From Bradyrhizobium betae (GTDB lineage Bacteria; Pseudomonadota; Alphaproteobacteria; Rhizobiales; Xanthobacteraceae), in contig NZ_MZXW01000042.1 of the NCBI RefSeq assembly GCF_004123905.1, positions 21,861 through 85,860 of the forward strand: DNA of 64,000 nucleotides, given 5' to 3'. Shown here in pieces: positions 35,186 to 44,601 of the stretch. The notes below the pieces were generated by a model that had not been told where the DNA came from, did not search any database, and saw only the letters and a program-made list of their open reading frames with translations. The first letter of the stretch is position 1; each line of letters starts with the position of its first letter. A program made the position numbers and the translations under genes.

Positions 35186-35740
35186 ATGTCAGAGCCCGAG
35201 ACCAGCGGGACCCATCCCAGCCAGCCGCGACCGATGCGGCTGCGCGACGCGCTGCTGCGCGCCCGGATCGAGGCCGCCGACCGGACCGGCGTCGTCGTCG
35301 ATCTGCGCGACGCCGAGGTGGCACGGCTGGAGATCCTCAACGACGCGCTCGATCCGCTGTTCGCTCAGGTGCCCGACCAGATCGATCTGTTCGATCGCGG
35401 CATCAGCCAGGGCGATACGCCGCGACTCTGGATCGACGTCGTCGCCCACATCATGATGGGGCGCGACAAGCGTCAGTATCGCTTCGTCCAGGACACCCGC
35501 TTCGGCCGCATCGTGCTCGCCGAATCGCACGACACTGCGGTCATTGTCGAGGCCGTGACCGACTATGTCGCCCGCCGCATGATCGAGCGCGAGCATGCGA
35601 TGGTGGTTTTGCCCGAGCCGCAAGCCCCAGCCGCCGAGCCACCGCGCCGCTCGCGCGTGTGGCCGTTCGTGTTCGGATTCGTGCTCGGTGCCGCGGCGCT
35701 TTTCGGCCTTGCCGTGCTCGCGGCCTTGCGGAACTGGTGA
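35186..35740 (+). CDS. Hypothetical protein with C-terminal membrane anchor (184 aa)
   Basis: A 184-residue protein with a soluble N-terminal part (RDALLRARIEAADRTGVVVD, PDQIDLFDRGISQGDTPRLW) and a tail-type anchor near the C-terminus (VFGFVLGAAALFGLAVLAAL). Between them is a Pro/Ala-rich linker. I do not recognise the family. ATG 35186 was chosen. It is followed by a palindromic repeat. Confidence 0.7.
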   Translation: MSEPETSGTHPSQPRPMRLRDALLRARIEAADRTGVVVDLRDAEVARLEILNDALDPLFAQVPDQIDLFDRGISQGDTPRLWIDVVAHIMMGRDKRQYRFVQDTRFGRIVLAESHDTAVIVEAVTDYVARRMIEREHAMVVLPEPQAPAAEPPRRSRVWPFVFGFVLGAAALFGLAVLAALRNW

Positions 35741-35750
35741 ATCTCTCCGC

Positions 35751-35836
35751 CGTCATTGCGAGCATGGCGAAGCAATCCAGAAATCTTCCCGCGGAGGCAG
35801 TCTGGATTGCTTCGTCGCTTGGCTCCTCGCAATGAC
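35751..35836. repeat. Palindromic repeat, cgtcattgcgagcg family
   Basis: Starts CGTCATTGCGAGCATGGCG and ends GCAATGACG, with the shared core AATCTTCCCGCGGAGGCAG. Arms pair imperfectly around it. Lies between convergent genes. Confidence 0.85.
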
Positions 35837-35842
35837 GAAGAA

Positions 35843-36739
35843 CTAAATCAACCTCACATGCTTGATCTGCCCGATCTGAAATCCCGCCCCGAGGCTCCGC
35901 ACCGTCTGCTCGCAGCGCCAGCCGGCATTGTCCTTCTCGATCGTGAACAGATTATACGCCGCCGCCGGAGTGTGTCCGTGTGCAAACGCGGAAGCCGAGG
36001 GTACGCCGATCGCGGGAATGTTGCCGTTCGGGCCCTCGAACCACATCGTCGAATGGATGTGGTCGTGCCCGTGCAGGATGAGCTCGACGCCATGGCGCGT
36101 GAGCAGCGCCAGCAATTCAGCAGAGTCAGTCATCCGCTTCTGCCACGCGGTGGACTTCAGCGGATGATGCACCAGCAGCACACGGAAGACGTCCTCGGCC
36201 GCGAGCCGCTCGAGCACCTGTTCGAGCGCCGCCAGCTGATCGCGGCCGAGCGTGCCGGTCGCCATCAGCGGCAAGGTCGGCACTGCCGTGGACAGGCTGA
36301 TCAGCGCGAGCGGCCCGCGCCGGCGCACGCCCGGAAAGCCGATGCTGCCGTCATCATCAGCAACATAGGGAGCAAAGGTCTCGCCGAACCGATGCGCGGT
36401 GGCGCGGACATAGGCGTCGTGATTGCCGGGAATCGTGGTGACGCGGTCGGGCGGGCCGACGCCGTCGAGCCAGGCGCGGGCAGGCGCGAACTCCGCCTCC
36501 AGCGCGAGGTTGACGAGATCGCCGGTGACTGCGATGTGGTCGGGGCATTGTGCCTGAAGATCGGCGACGAGTGCGTCGAGCACCTCGCGGCGCTGGTACT
36601 TGTGGCGGTTGCGCGTCCAGTTGACGTAGCCGAGTGCGCGCTTGCCGGCGAGCTCACTCAGCCGCGGTTTCGGCAAAGGCGCCAGATGCGGGTCGGACAG
36701 ATGGGCGAGCGTGAAGGGGGCCAGCGTGTTGTGAGTCAT
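35843..36739 (-). CDS. Metallophosphoesterase
   Basis: A 298-residue calcineurin-like phosphoesterase with all metal motifs: D16 and H18 in LSDPHL, VTGDLVNL, TIPGNHDAY, LLVHHPL and HGHDHIHS. It binds two metal ions and hydrolyses a phosphate ester; the substrate is unknown (UDP-diacylglucosamine, cyclic nucleotide or protein targets all occur in this family). The start at 36739 gives MTHNTLAPFTLAHLSDPH, the natural N-terminus. Confidence 0.9.
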   Translation of the reverse strand: MTHNTLAPFTLAHLSDPHLAPLPKPRLSELAGKRALGYVNWTRNRHKYQRREVLDALVADLQAQCPDHIAVTGDLVNLALEAEFAPARAWLDGVGPPDRVTTIPGNHDAYVRATAHRFGETFAPYVADDDGSIGFPGVRRRGPLALISLSTAVPTLPLMATGTLGRDQLAALEQVLERLAAEDVFRVLLVHHPLKSTAWQKRMTDSAELLALLTRHGVELILHGHDHIHSTMWFEGPNGNIPAIGVPSASAFAHGHTPAAAYNLFTIEKDNAGWRCEQTVRSLGAGFQIGQIKHVRLI

Positions 36740-36819
36740 GACGCGCGATTGCCTCGCTATTGCTCCGCTGTAATGGCAAGGTCGCGACGTCAGTGCAAGC
36801 GGGGCCTCGAGGAAGCCTG

Positions 36820-37311
36820 ATGGGGGATCGTCTGAACCGCGTCCGACGAAAATTCGAGCCGCTGCTGCGGCGAATCTTCCACGCCTGGTTCCTGCTGGCA
36901 CGCGGCATGACGCTCGGCGTCCGCGCCGTGGTGGTGGATGCCGAGAACAAGGTGTTCCTGGTCAGGCACAGCTACATCACCGGCTGGTATCTGCCCGGTG
37001 GCGGCGTCGATCTCGGCGAGACCATGGAGCGGGCGATGCGGCGCGAGCTCAAGGAGGAGGGCGATATCGACCTCACCGGCGAGGCCGTGCTGCACGGCAT
37101 CTTCCTCAACAGCCATGTCTCCCGCCGCGATCACGTCGCGGTCTACGTCGTCAGGCAGTTCAAACAGGATCGCCTGCCCGCGCCCAATCACGAGATCGTC
37201 GAATGCGGCTTCTTCGCGATCAATGCGCTGCCCGAGGGCACCACGCACGGCACACGGCTGCGCATCGCAGAAGTGCTTGATGGCAAGGCCATGACCGCGA
37301 CGTGGCGTTAA
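36820..37311 (+). CDS. Nudix hydrolase
   Basis: A 163-residue Nudix protein; the Nudix box GGGVDLGETMERAMRRELKEEGDI is complete (quoted here by its ends, GGGVDLGE and RELKEEG). An N-terminal hydrophobic helix (RRIFHAWFLLARGM) may sit at the membrane. Substrates of the family are nucleoside diphosphates linked to another group. The stop overlaps the converging DUF2304 gene by 4 bases (TTAA). Confidence 0.9.
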   Translation: MGDRLNRVRRKFEPLLRRIFHAWFLLARGMTLGVRAVVVDAENKVFLVRHSYITGWYLPGGGVDLGETMERAMRRELKEEGDIDLTGEAVLHGIFLNSHVSRRDHVAVYVVRQFKQDRLPAPNHEIVECGFFAINALPEGTTHGTRLRIAEVLDGKAMTATWR

Positions 37312-37685
37312 GCCGCCGGCTGACCCCTCTCCTTCGCCTTCAGCTCCAGCGCCAGCAGGCTCTGTTCCTGGATCAGCGCACAGTTCTGCCGCTCCAGTCG
37401 GTGCAGCCGCGCCGTCATGTTGTGCATGAAGGCGAACACCACCAGGAACAGGGCGCCGAACATCACGACGAACGGAAACACGACGCCGGTCAGATGGCTG
37501 ACGAGGTAGGCAAGCCTCGGAAACAGCGTGAAGCCCGCGGGTATGATCGCCACCATCGACAGCATCAGGAAATCATAGAGATCGAATTTCCCCTGCAACG
37601 TCTTCTTCAACAGCACCACCATGTAGATCAGCGCGAAGGCGGAGATGACGACGACCGTCTCCGGGCTCGGAAGGGCATTTGTCAC
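37308..37685 (-). CDS. DUF2304-like membrane protein
   Basis: A 125-residue protein with about three membrane segments (ETVVVISAFALIYMVVLL; FLMLSMVAIIPAGFTLF; VVFPFVVMFGALFLVVFAF) and a C-terminal coiled-coil-like helix (RLHRLERQNCALIQEQSLLA). DUF2304 genes accompany polyprenyl-phosphate glycosyltransferases, which fits the next gene. GTG start at 37685 follows GAGGAGG. Confidence 0.75.
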   Translation of the reverse strand: MTNALPSPETVVVISAFALIYMVVLLKKTLQGKFDLYDFLMLSMVAIIPAGFTLFPRLAYLVSHLTGVVFPFVVMFGALFLVVFAFMHNMTARLHRLERQNCALIQEQSLLALELKAKERGQPAA

Positions 37686-37731
37686 GGCAGCCTCCTCGAC
37701 ATGTTCGACGCAATGATGAGATCGCTCGGCG

Positions 37732-38496
37732 TCATCGCGATCTCACCAGACGCGCGAGCAGGATGTAACCGAGCACGCGAACCATGTAGCTCGCCGATTT
37801 CAATCCATCGATCGAGCTGACGCCGGTCTCTCGCGCCCGCATCTCGATCGGGACCTCGCTCACCGTGAGCCCTGCGCGCAACGCCCAGGCCAGTGAGATC
37901 GGCTCCGGAAAATCCGTCGGATAAGCCTTGGCGAAGAAGGCGATGGCGGAGCGGTCGAGCAGCCGCATGCCGCTGGTGGGATCGGTGATGCGGCCGCCGC
38001 CGAAAAGACCGTTGAGCGCAAGCACGATCAGCCTGATGCCGGCGCGCCGCATCCGCGTCGAGCAGAAGCCTTCATGCTCGATGAAGCGGCTTCCGATGGT
38101 GATGTTGGCAGGCTGCATCCGATAGGCGTTCAGCAGCGTCTCGACGGCGCGCGGATCGTGCTGTCCGTCGCCATCGATCTGGACGCAGAAATCGAAATCC
38201 TGACGCGCCGCATATTTGATGCCGGTCTGCACGGCACCGCCGATGCCGAGATTTTGCGCCAGACGTGCGACGGGCGAGCGGCAGCTTGCCACCGCGGAGG
38301 TCGCATCCGACGAGCCGTCGTCCACGACCAGGGTGTGGTAGTGGCGGCCGGTCGCCGCGATCTCGCTCAAGACGCCGCCGATCGAGGCCTCCTCGTTGAA
38401 GCAGGGAATGATGAGCAGGATTCGCGGCGCAGCAGCGTGCGGTGCAGCGACATCGCTGCTGCACGTGTCGGTCAAGCCCATGCCCATGTCGGCCAC
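37732..38496 (-). CDS. GT2 glycosyltransferase, dolichol-phosphate-mannose-synthase-like
   Basis: A 254-residue GT2 enzyme: IPCFNEEASIGGVLSEI, VVDDGSSDATS and FDFCVQIDGDGQHDPRAVE supply the DXD-type nucleotide and metal site. The QDFDFCVQIDGDGQHDP segment and the C-terminal DPTSGMRLLDRSAIAFF are typical of polyprenyl-phosphate mannosyl- or glucosyltransferases. GTG 38496 (behind GAGGTGAGG) is the chosen start; ATG 38487 is possible. It may load sugar on a lipid carrier used by the membrane protein at 38591. Confidence 0.85.
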   Translation of the reverse strand: MADMGMGLTDTCSSDVAAPHAAAPRILLIIPCFNEEASIGGVLSEIAATGRHYHTLVVDDGSSDATSAVASCRSPVARLAQNLGIGGAVQTGIKYAARQDFDFCVQIDGDGQHDPRAVETLLNAYRMQPANITIGSRFIEHEGFCSTRMRRAGIRLIVLALNGLFGGGRITDPTSGMRLLDRSAIAFFAKAYPTDFPEPISLAWALRAGLTVSEVPIEMRARETGVSSIDGLKSASYMVRVLGYILLARLVRSR

Positions 38497-38590
38497 GTCC
38501 GCCTCACCTCCAAAATCCGCACCTTGCTATACTTGCCGGTGCTTTTCCTGTACAGGCGGCGGGCCCCGCCGTCCCGCCCGGCACATATCC

Positions 38591-39757
38591 ATGAGAGCTT
38601 TCAAGGTCCTTTTTTCAATTGTGTTTCTGGCAATTCTGGCCAGCAATATTCGCCTCGTCTCGCACTGGAGCGAGAGCCGCGGCGTCTATGACGACATCTG
38701 CTATCTCAGGCAGGCGCACCTGTTCCAGCGCTTCGGCTGGCACGGCCTCGACACCAGCCTCGCCCATGAAACCGACGGCTATCTCGCGGGCAAGTTGCGC
38801 AGCATCGATTTTCCGAACTGGAATGAGCCGACCCGGGCGCCGTGCCACACTGAGATCGCCGACGGCAGCAAATGGGTAATGACGCCGCCGCCGGGCACCG
38901 GCTTCGTGCTGGCGCTGTTCCCCGAGGGCTTTCAGGTCATTCCGCTCTATGCGCTGGCGAATGTGATGATCGGCGGCTTTGCACTGTACGGTCTGTGGCG
39001 GGCGCGGGAGGCCGGGTCCTTGACGCTTGCAGCACTGTTCGGCGCGCTCTCGATCACCTTCATGATCAATCCGGCCAAGGCGAGCTATTCGATGGCGCCG
39101 ACCATGGTCGTCTGCGCGCTGGCGGGTCTGGTCACCGCAAGACTGTTCGTCGATGAAGGCCGGCGCCGCCTCATGATGATCGCAGCCGTCGGCATTCTGC
39201 TCGGCCTGTCCGCGAGCTTTCGGATCGCGAACGTCATTCTTTCGGCCGGCTATTTCCTGTTCTTCGGATTGTCATTCCTGATCTGGCGCACCCGCGAGAC
39301 CTTCGTGGCAGGCCTCACGCTGGGCCTCGCGTTCCTTGTTGGCCTGCTGCCTGTGTTCGCGGCGAACCTGGTCAATTCGGGCCATCCGCTGGTCTCGGCC
39401 TATGGCGGCCAGGACACGGCCGCCCCACACCTCGATCCGGCCGTCCTGCGCGCCTATCTCCGCGACACCCAGTTCCCGTTGATGGTGATTGCCTGCGCCT
39501 GGACCGCGCTGCTGTGGCGTTTCGCCAACCATGCCGGCGTCAGGCAACTCACGCTGCTGGTCGGCGCCAATCTGGCGCTGAATCTGGCGTTCTTCGCCAC
39601 ACATCCGGTCTTCACGCCGTATTACATCATTCCTATCCTGATGCTCTCGCTCTGGACCCTGCTGTTCGCGGCGGTCTTCACCCGCGGCCCGGTGCAGGGG
39701 TTCGATCGGGCACCGCCCGGTAGACCACGGCCGCCTGAGATGTTATCCCGCGTCTGA
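38591..39757 (+). CDS. Polytopic membrane protein, glycosyltransferase-like
   Basis: A 388-residue protein with about ten hydrophobic segments and a charged first loop (DDICYLRQAHLFQRFGWHG). The acidic pair in the first periplasmic loop and the multi-span layout resemble GT39/ArnT-type glycosyltransferases that use polyprenyl-phosphate sugars. It diverges from the GT2/DUF2304 pair. The function is inferred from context and topology only. Confidence 0.65.
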   Translation: MRAFKVLFSIVFLAILASNIRLVSHWSESRGVYDDICYLRQAHLFQRFGWHGLDTSLAHETDGYLAGKLRSIDFPNWNEPTRAPCHTEIADGSKWVMTPPPGTGFVLALFPEGFQVIPLYALANVMIGGFALYGLWRAREAGSLTLAALFGALSITFMINPAKASYSMAPTMVVCALAGLVTARLFVDEGRRRLMMIAAVGILLGLSASFRIANVILSAGYFLFFGLSFLIWRTRETFVAGLTLGLAFLVGLLPVFAANLVNSGHPLVSAYGGQDTAAPHLDPAVLRAYLRDTQFPLMVIACAWTALLWRFANHAGVRQLTLLVGANLALNLAFFATHPVFTPYYIIPILMLSLWTLLFAAVFTRGPVQGFDRAPPGRPRPPEMLSRV

Positions 39758-39817
39758 CATTGACGCGTTTTCTTGACGCGAACCGGGGCCCACTTCGCTC
39801 GAAAACGCTGTGCTGAC

Positions 39818-40336
39818 ATGACTGATCTCTCACTCACCATCCTTCCCGAAGCCGCCGGCGACGCTCAGGCGATCGAGCGGCTGCATGAACGCACTTTTGG
39901 CCCCGGCCGCTTCGTGCTCAGCGCCTATCGCATCCGCGAGCATGTCGACCATCTGCTCGACGTCTCCTTCACCGCGCGCATCGGCACGCTGCTGGTCGGC
40001 TCGGTCAGGCAATTGCCGGTGCTGGTCGGCGAGACGCCGGCCCTGCTGCTCGGGCCGCTCACCGTCGAGCCGCCGTTCCGCGCCCGCGGCATCGGCCGGC
40101 TCCTGATGGAGCGCGCGCTAGCGGATGCCAGGGAAAAAGGTCACCGCCTGATCATTCTGGTTGGCGACGAGCCCTATTACAGCCGCGTCGGTTTCAAGCA
40201 GGTCCCCAAGGGGCGCGTCACCATGCCGGGCCCGGTCGACGCCGCGCGCATTCTGGTGTTCGAGCTCGTCGACGGCGCCTTCGAGGGCGTGTCGGGCGTC
40301 GTCGGTCCGGACTGGAGCAAGGCGCGGGTCGGGTAG
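39818..40336 (+). CDS. GNAT-family N-acetyltransferase (YhbS-like)
   Basis: A 172-residue GNAT protein. The acetyl-CoA loop reads VEPPFRARGIGRLLMERAL and the C-terminal beta strand LIILVGDEPYYSRVGFKQVP. Substrate unknown. It precedes another GNAT gene by 31 bases. Confidence 0.88.
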   Translation: MTDLSLTILPEAAGDAQAIERLHERTFGPGRFVLSAYRIREHVDHLLDVSFTARIGTLLVGSVRQLPVLVGETPALLLGPLTVEPPFRARGIGRLLMERALADAREKGHRLIILVGDEPYYSRVGFKQVPKGRVTMPGPVDAARILVFELVDGAFEGVSGVVGPDWSKARVG

Positions 40337-40367
40337 GGCTACGACGCTCTCGTACGGAGTCTCGACG

Positions 40368-40850
40368 ATGCAGGTGCGTCCCGCTGATCCCGCTGAGATC
40401 GACCATCTCGCGCAGCTATGGCACGACGCCTGGCATGGATCGCATGCGCATCTCGCGCCGCCTGAGCTGGTACGTCTCCGCACGCTCCAGAGCTTTCGCG
40501 ACCGGCTCGCGGTCATGCTTCCCGATATCAGCGTTGTCGGCCCGGCCGGTGCGCCGCTCGGCCTGTGCGCCCTCAAGGGCGACGAATTGTACCAGTTGTT
40601 CGTATCAGCTGAGGCGCACGGGTCGGGTGTGGCCGCGGCGCTGATCGCTGAAGCGGAGGCGCGGCTTGCCGCGCGCGGTGTGGAGCTGGCGTGGCTCGCG
40701 TGCGCGGTCGGCAACATGCGCGCCGCGCGGTTCTACGAGAAAAGCGGCTGGCGCAACGCCGGCACCTTCGTGATGTTGTCGGAGACCTCGAACGGGCCTT
40801 TCCCCGTCGACCAATGGCGCTTCGAGAAGCGGTTGACGCGTTTGGCGTGA
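40368..40850 (+). CDS. GNAT-family N-acetyltransferase
   Basis: A 160-residue GNAT protein: FVSAEAHGSGVAAALIAEAE is the CoA loop, followed by LACAVGNMRAARFYEKSGWR. Not closely similar to the upstream GNAT. It may share its transcript. Start ATG 40368 gives MQVRPADPAEIDHLAQLW, the usual N-terminus. Confidence 0.85.
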   Translation: MQVRPADPAEIDHLAQLWHDAWHGSHAHLAPPELVRLRTLQSFRDRLAVMLPDISVVGPAGAPLGLCALKGDELYQLFVSAEAHGSGVAAALIAEAEARLAARGVELAWLACAVGNMRAARFYEKSGWRNAGTFVMLSETSNGPFPVDQWRFEKRLTRLA

Positions 40851-41128
40851 GCGCGCCCACGCTCTTTCCTCCGTCATTGCGACGGTGCGGAGGTGGCCAT
40901 CCAGGCTACGACGTCATTTTGTCCGTTCGCACGAAAATGCTTCGCGCGCTGCTTGCACGGCCTTCACCAACTAAACTCAAACGGTATTGTCTCGCAGGCA
41001 ACAATCGTTGCTTCAGTGCTGGAGATGACGACGGCGCAACAAGACCTGACGATGAGCGCGGCCGTATAGCTCGGCGATGAGCGCCAGGTCCGGCCCATTC
41101 AACGCGAAGAAACAAGGAGGCCAACCCA

Positions 41129-41818
41129 ATGGCAATCGGAACCGTCGTGCTCGTGCACGGAGCTTTTGCGGATGGCTCGTGCTGGGCCAAGGTCATTCCT
41201 CTTCTGACCAAGCGCGGCCTGAAGGCTCTCGCCGTTCAGAATCCTCTCAGCTCGCTCGCCGATGACGTCGTGGCCACTCACCGGGTTGTCGACATGCAGG
41301 AAGGTCCTGTGCTCATGGTCGGACACTCCTGGGGTGGGGCCGTCATCACCGAGGCCGGCAATCATCCCAAGGTCAAAGGTCTCGTTTATATCGCCGCCGG
41401 CGCGCCGGACAGCGGCCAGTCGTTCGACGCCTGGTGGAAGCCCTACAAGCCGGCTCCCGGTGCTGCTGAGATCAGGCCCTACGGCGAAGGTTATGTGGCG
41501 TTGACGCAGCAAGGCGTCCGCAAGCATTTCGTCCAGGACATTCCGACGGACGAAGCCGACATCGTCTACGCAACGCAAGGCCCGCTTGCGGTCAGGTGTT
41601 TCGGCGACAAGATCTCGACGGCGGCCTGGCGCTCGAAGAAGTCGTGGTACATCGTTGCAGCCCGCGATGAGACCATTCCGCCGGACGTCGAGCGCGACTC
41701 GGCCAGCCGCATGGGCGCGGAGACGCTCGTGCTGCAGAGCTCCCACGTGCCGATGCTCTCGCAGCCCGAGGCCGTGGCGGAATTCATCGCGAAAGCGGCT
41801 GCGTCCATCAAGGAATAG
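41129..41818 (+). CDS. Alpha/beta hydrolase
   Basis: A 229-residue alpha/beta hydrolase: oxyanion region LVHGAFADGSCW, nucleophile S67 in VGHSWGGAV, Asp in AARDETIPP and His in SSHVPMLSQP complete the triad. This short type (PHB-depolymerase/esterase-like) is common in soil bacteria as an esterase or stress-linked hydrolase. ATG 41129 lies 9 bases after AGGAGG. Confidence 0.9.
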   Translation: MAIGTVVLVHGAFADGSCWAKVIPLLTKRGLKALAVQNPLSSLADDVVATHRVVDMQEGPVLMVGHSWGGAVITEAGNHPKVKGLVYIAAGAPDSGQSFDAWWKPYKPAPGAAEIRPYGEGYVALTQQGVRKHFVQDIPTDEADIVYATQGPLAVRCFGDKISTAAWRSKKSWYIVAARDETIPPDVERDSASRMGAETLVLQSSHVPMLSQPEAVAEFIAKAAASIKE

Positions 41819-41916
41819 TTGCGCAGATCGGATGAATTCGGAGCCTGAATGGAGCTCCGCTTCATCCAGGCTACGACGCCGTGAATTGGAAGAGCGGCGG
41901 CCGTGCCTCATACGCC

Positions 41917-41995
41917 GTCATTGCGAGCGCAGCGAAGCAATCCCGAATCTTTCCGCGGAGGCAGCCTGGATTGCTTCGCTGCGCTCGCAATGACG
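41917..41995. repeat. Palindromic repeat, cgtcattgcgagcg family
   Basis: CGTCATTGCGAGCGCAGCG opens and CGCTCGCAATGACG closes the unit; the core is AATCTTTCCGCGGAGGCAG. Very close to the copy at 15735-15804. Lies between convergent hydrolase and TonB-receptor genes. Confidence 0.88.
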
Positions 41996-42003
41996 GAGTG
42001 TGT

Positions 42004-42026
42004 GTCGGGGCCCTCGGGGCCCCGAC
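42004..42026 (-). terminator. GC hairpin after the TonB-receptor gene
   Basis: A 9-bp perfect stem GTCGGGGCC / GGCCCCGAC with a 5-base loop lies 11 bases after the receptor stop. There is no T-tract, so a terminator role is uncertain. Confidence 0.4.
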
Positions 42027-42037
42027 TGGATCTCCGA

Positions 42038-44452
42038 TCAGAACTTGAAGTTCGCGAACGCCCTGACGCCGATGCCCGGCATCAACACCTCGTCCTTGGT
42101 GTAGGACACCGAGTTGCGGATGTTCTCGTTGAGGAGATTGTTGCCGACGATACCGGCCGTCATCTCGCGGGCGCCGAACTGGCGCGGATCGAGCTTGGTC
42201 TTGTAGCTCACCTCGGCCTTCAACAGATTGTAGCCGGCCGTCGGCGTCTCCGCGATCACCGCGACGTTGTTCTGCGCGAACGCATGCAGCAGATTGACCC
42301 GCATCAGCCAGTTGTCGTCGCGCCAGAACACGCCGCCGCCTAGTCTGACCGGCGGAATGCGCGGCACGTTGGTGCCGTCGGTGAAGGTGGCGCGGACCAC
42401 GTCGAGCTGGTTCTCGATGCCCCAGATGCCGCCCTGGAACGCGCCGACATCGAGCTGCGACTGGAATTCGCCGCCGCGGAAATTGGCGTTGGCCTGCGAA
42501 TAGACCGCCTGGTTCAGCTCCGCGCCGGGCGCGCCGCACGAGGCAAAATCGCCGTCGCACATCACGCCGGTGAGGCGGCGATAGATGAAATTATCGAAAT
42601 GCGTGTAGTAGACGGTCGCCTCGAACCGAAACGGCCCGGTCGCCTTGCGCAGGCCGAGCTCGACCGACTTCGCAGTCTCGATGGTGAGGTTGGGATTGCC
42701 GATGTCGAAGGTTGCGGTCGCATCGTGGCCGCCGCGGGAAAACAGCTCGGCCGCCTTCGGCGCGCGCTCGACATATTGCGCGGTGATGCTGCCGACCATG
42801 CCGCCCGGCAAATCCTGCAACAGCCCGATACTGCCGCTCTTCGGCGTGAACGACGGATTGCGCGCAATGCCGGCCTGCGGTGTGCCGTCGGGCAGAAAGT
42901 CCGTCGGGAAGTCCGGCGTCGTGCCGTGCAGCTCGACATGCTCGATGCGGCCGGCGACCTGCGCCCGCGTCGCCTCGGTGAACTTGAACTCGTTGAAGGC
43001 GTAGCCGGCAACGCGGGTGCTGTTGTTCGGATCCCACAGGCCGTTGAACAGCGTGCCGGGATTGTCCGGGCTCGGCGCGTTCAGCTCCTGGTGGCCGACC
43101 TGGAAGCCCAGCGCCGTCGTCACTTCGGCGAAACGTGCATTGAACGGCATCAGCTGCACCTCGGTGCGGATCTCCTGCTCCTTGTTGGTAAAAGTCTGCC
43201 GCACGCCGTCGCTGGTGGGATCGGCGGGATCGGCAAGGCCGATCTCGTTGTGCCGGTAGTCGGTCGCGCCGGCCCAGAAGCGGACGGTGTCGATCGCTGT
43301 GGCATCAGGACGGTACTCGCCCTTGACGTTGATCTTGGTCTGGTGGCCGTCGATCCGCGTGTTGTGGTCAGCGCCGTCGATGCCGGGGATGTGGTAGAGC
43401 GCGTCGTTCTGCGTGATCGACGCGCCAATATAGCCGCCCTGGAAGAAGTAGGAGCCGCCGATCGAGGCGCCGTCCGAGCGCGTCGCCGAATTCGGCTGGC
43501 GGCCGTTGGCGACGGTGCGCGACTGGTCCGCAAGATACGGATAGCTCGGAATGCTGTAATCGGTGGTGTTGCGGCCATAGACGTCGGCATGGAACGCAAA
43601 ATTGCCGCCGCCGGTGTCGAGCAGCACGCCGCTTTCGACGCCACGATCGACCGAGCTGAACGCGGAGCGCGTCTCGGCAGTGACGCAAGGCGATGTCGCG
43701 GCCGCCGCGAGCGGGGCCTTGGTCGGCAGGCCGTAGGTCTGGAACGACGGCGCGCAGGACGGCAGCGCGTCCGGAATGCGGTTGTTGGTGGCGCTGACGA
43801 CGCCGCCGATCGAGGTCGAGCCGTACCGCAGCGCCGCCGGCCCGCGAACCACCTCGACCTGGTTGGTCGCGAGCGGGTCGATCGGGACGAAATGATCCTC
43901 GCCGAGATCGGACGCGCCGCCGGAATTGGTGCCGTTCTCGACAATGCCGACGCGGTTGACGTCGAGCCCGCGGATGATCGGCCGGCTGGAGGCGCCGGGC
44001 GCGAAGCTCGAGCCGGTGATGCCGGGCTTTGAGAACAGGAGATCGCCGAGCTGGCCGCCGCCCTCGCGGCGGATTTCCTCGTTCGGCACCACGGTGACCG
44101 TCGCGAACTGGTTGGTGACGACAGGAAGCACGCCGCGTTGAGGCGCGGCGGCAGCAGCAACTGCTGCTGCTGGTGCCGCTTCGGCCGTGCGTTGCTGGCT
44201 GCGCACGCGCGCGGTTCGCGTGGTGCGGACCGGGCTGCGGGTCGGCACCACCGCTCTGCGCACGATCGGGCTCGGGGCCGTCACGGTGACGGACGGGATC
44301 TCGCTCGACGATTTGTCCTGTGCAGGCTGTTGCGCAGGCGCTTGGGCGGGCTCCTGTGCAGCCGTTTGGGCCGGCGCGGATGTGGCGGCGGCGCCAAGCA
44401 GGAGCAGGCTTGCTCCGGCGAGACGCTGCGCGCGTCGCAATTCAAATGACAT
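42038..44452 (-). CDS. znuD: TonB-dependent outer-membrane receptor, probable zinc (ZnuD-like) uptake
   Basis: An 804-residue TonB receptor. A signal peptide (LAGASLLLLGAAATSAPAQ) and a Pro/Ala/Gln-rich linker precede the plug (FATVTVVPNEEIRREGGGQL, PIIRGLDVNRVGIVENGTN, ATNQVEVVRGPAALRYGSTS). The barrel ends GVRAFANFKF with the terminal aromatic residue. The C-terminal segments LPRIPPxRLGGGVFWRDD-like (VPRIPPVRLGGGVFWRDD), LLHAFAQNN and NLLNENIRNSVSYTKDE resemble the ZnuD zinc-receptor subfamily. The Zur-like box upstream and the DUF2946 gene support a metal role; the ligand is inferred. Confidence 0.78.
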   Translation of the reverse strand: MSFELRRAQRLAGASLLLLGAAATSAPAQTAAQEPAQAPAQQPAQDKSSSEIPSVTVTAPSPIVRRAVVPTRSPVRTTRTARVRSQQRTAEAAPAAAVAAAAAPQRGVLPVVTNQFATVTVVPNEEIRREGGGQLGDLLFSKPGITGSSFAPGASSRPIIRGLDVNRVGIVENGTNSGGASDLGEDHFVPIDPLATNQVEVVRGPAALRYGSTSIGGVVSATNNRIPDALPSCAPSFQTYGLPTKAPLAAAATSPCVTAETRSAFSSVDRGVESGVLLDTGGGNFAFHADVYGRNTTDYSIPSYPYLADQSRTVANGRQPNSATRSDGASIGGSYFFQGGYIGASITQNDALYHIPGIDGADHNTRIDGHQTKINVKGEYRPDATAIDTVRFWAGATDYRHNEIGLADPADPTSDGVRQTFTNKEQEIRTEVQLMPFNARFAEVTTALGFQVGHQELNAPSPDNPGTLFNGLWDPNNSTRVAGYAFNEFKFTEATRAQVAGRIEHVELHGTTPDFPTDFLPDGTPQAGIARNPSFTPKSGSIGLLQDLPGGMVGSITAQYVERAPKAAELFSRGGHDATATFDIGNPNLTIETAKSVELGLRKATGPFRFEATVYYTHFDNFIYRRLTGVMCDGDFASCGAPGAELNQAVYSQANANFRGGEFQSQLDVGAFQGGIWGIENQLDVVRATFTDGTNVPRIPPVRLGGGVFWRDDNWLMRVNLLHAFAQNNVAVIAETPTAGYNLLKAEVSYKTKLDPRQFGAREMTAGIVGNNLLNENIRNSVSYTKDEVLMPGIGVRAFANFKF

Positions 44453-44601
44453 GGTCCTGATTCCAGTCAGGCGCCGTCCGGAAGATTTCTTTGCTGATCG
44501 GAGGCGGCCTGCCGTCGCAGCGCGACGGAATTCGACTTCAACTTCTCCCGGGCACTCGCCGATGTGCGGCGAGCCCAGGCGTGATCAAGTGATGTCTGGA
44601 G

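Noticed and set aside
40851..41128. Possible gene between the GNAT and hydrolase genes
   Set aside because: Only a decayed palindromic repeat fragment and no frame with a plausible start and codon use.
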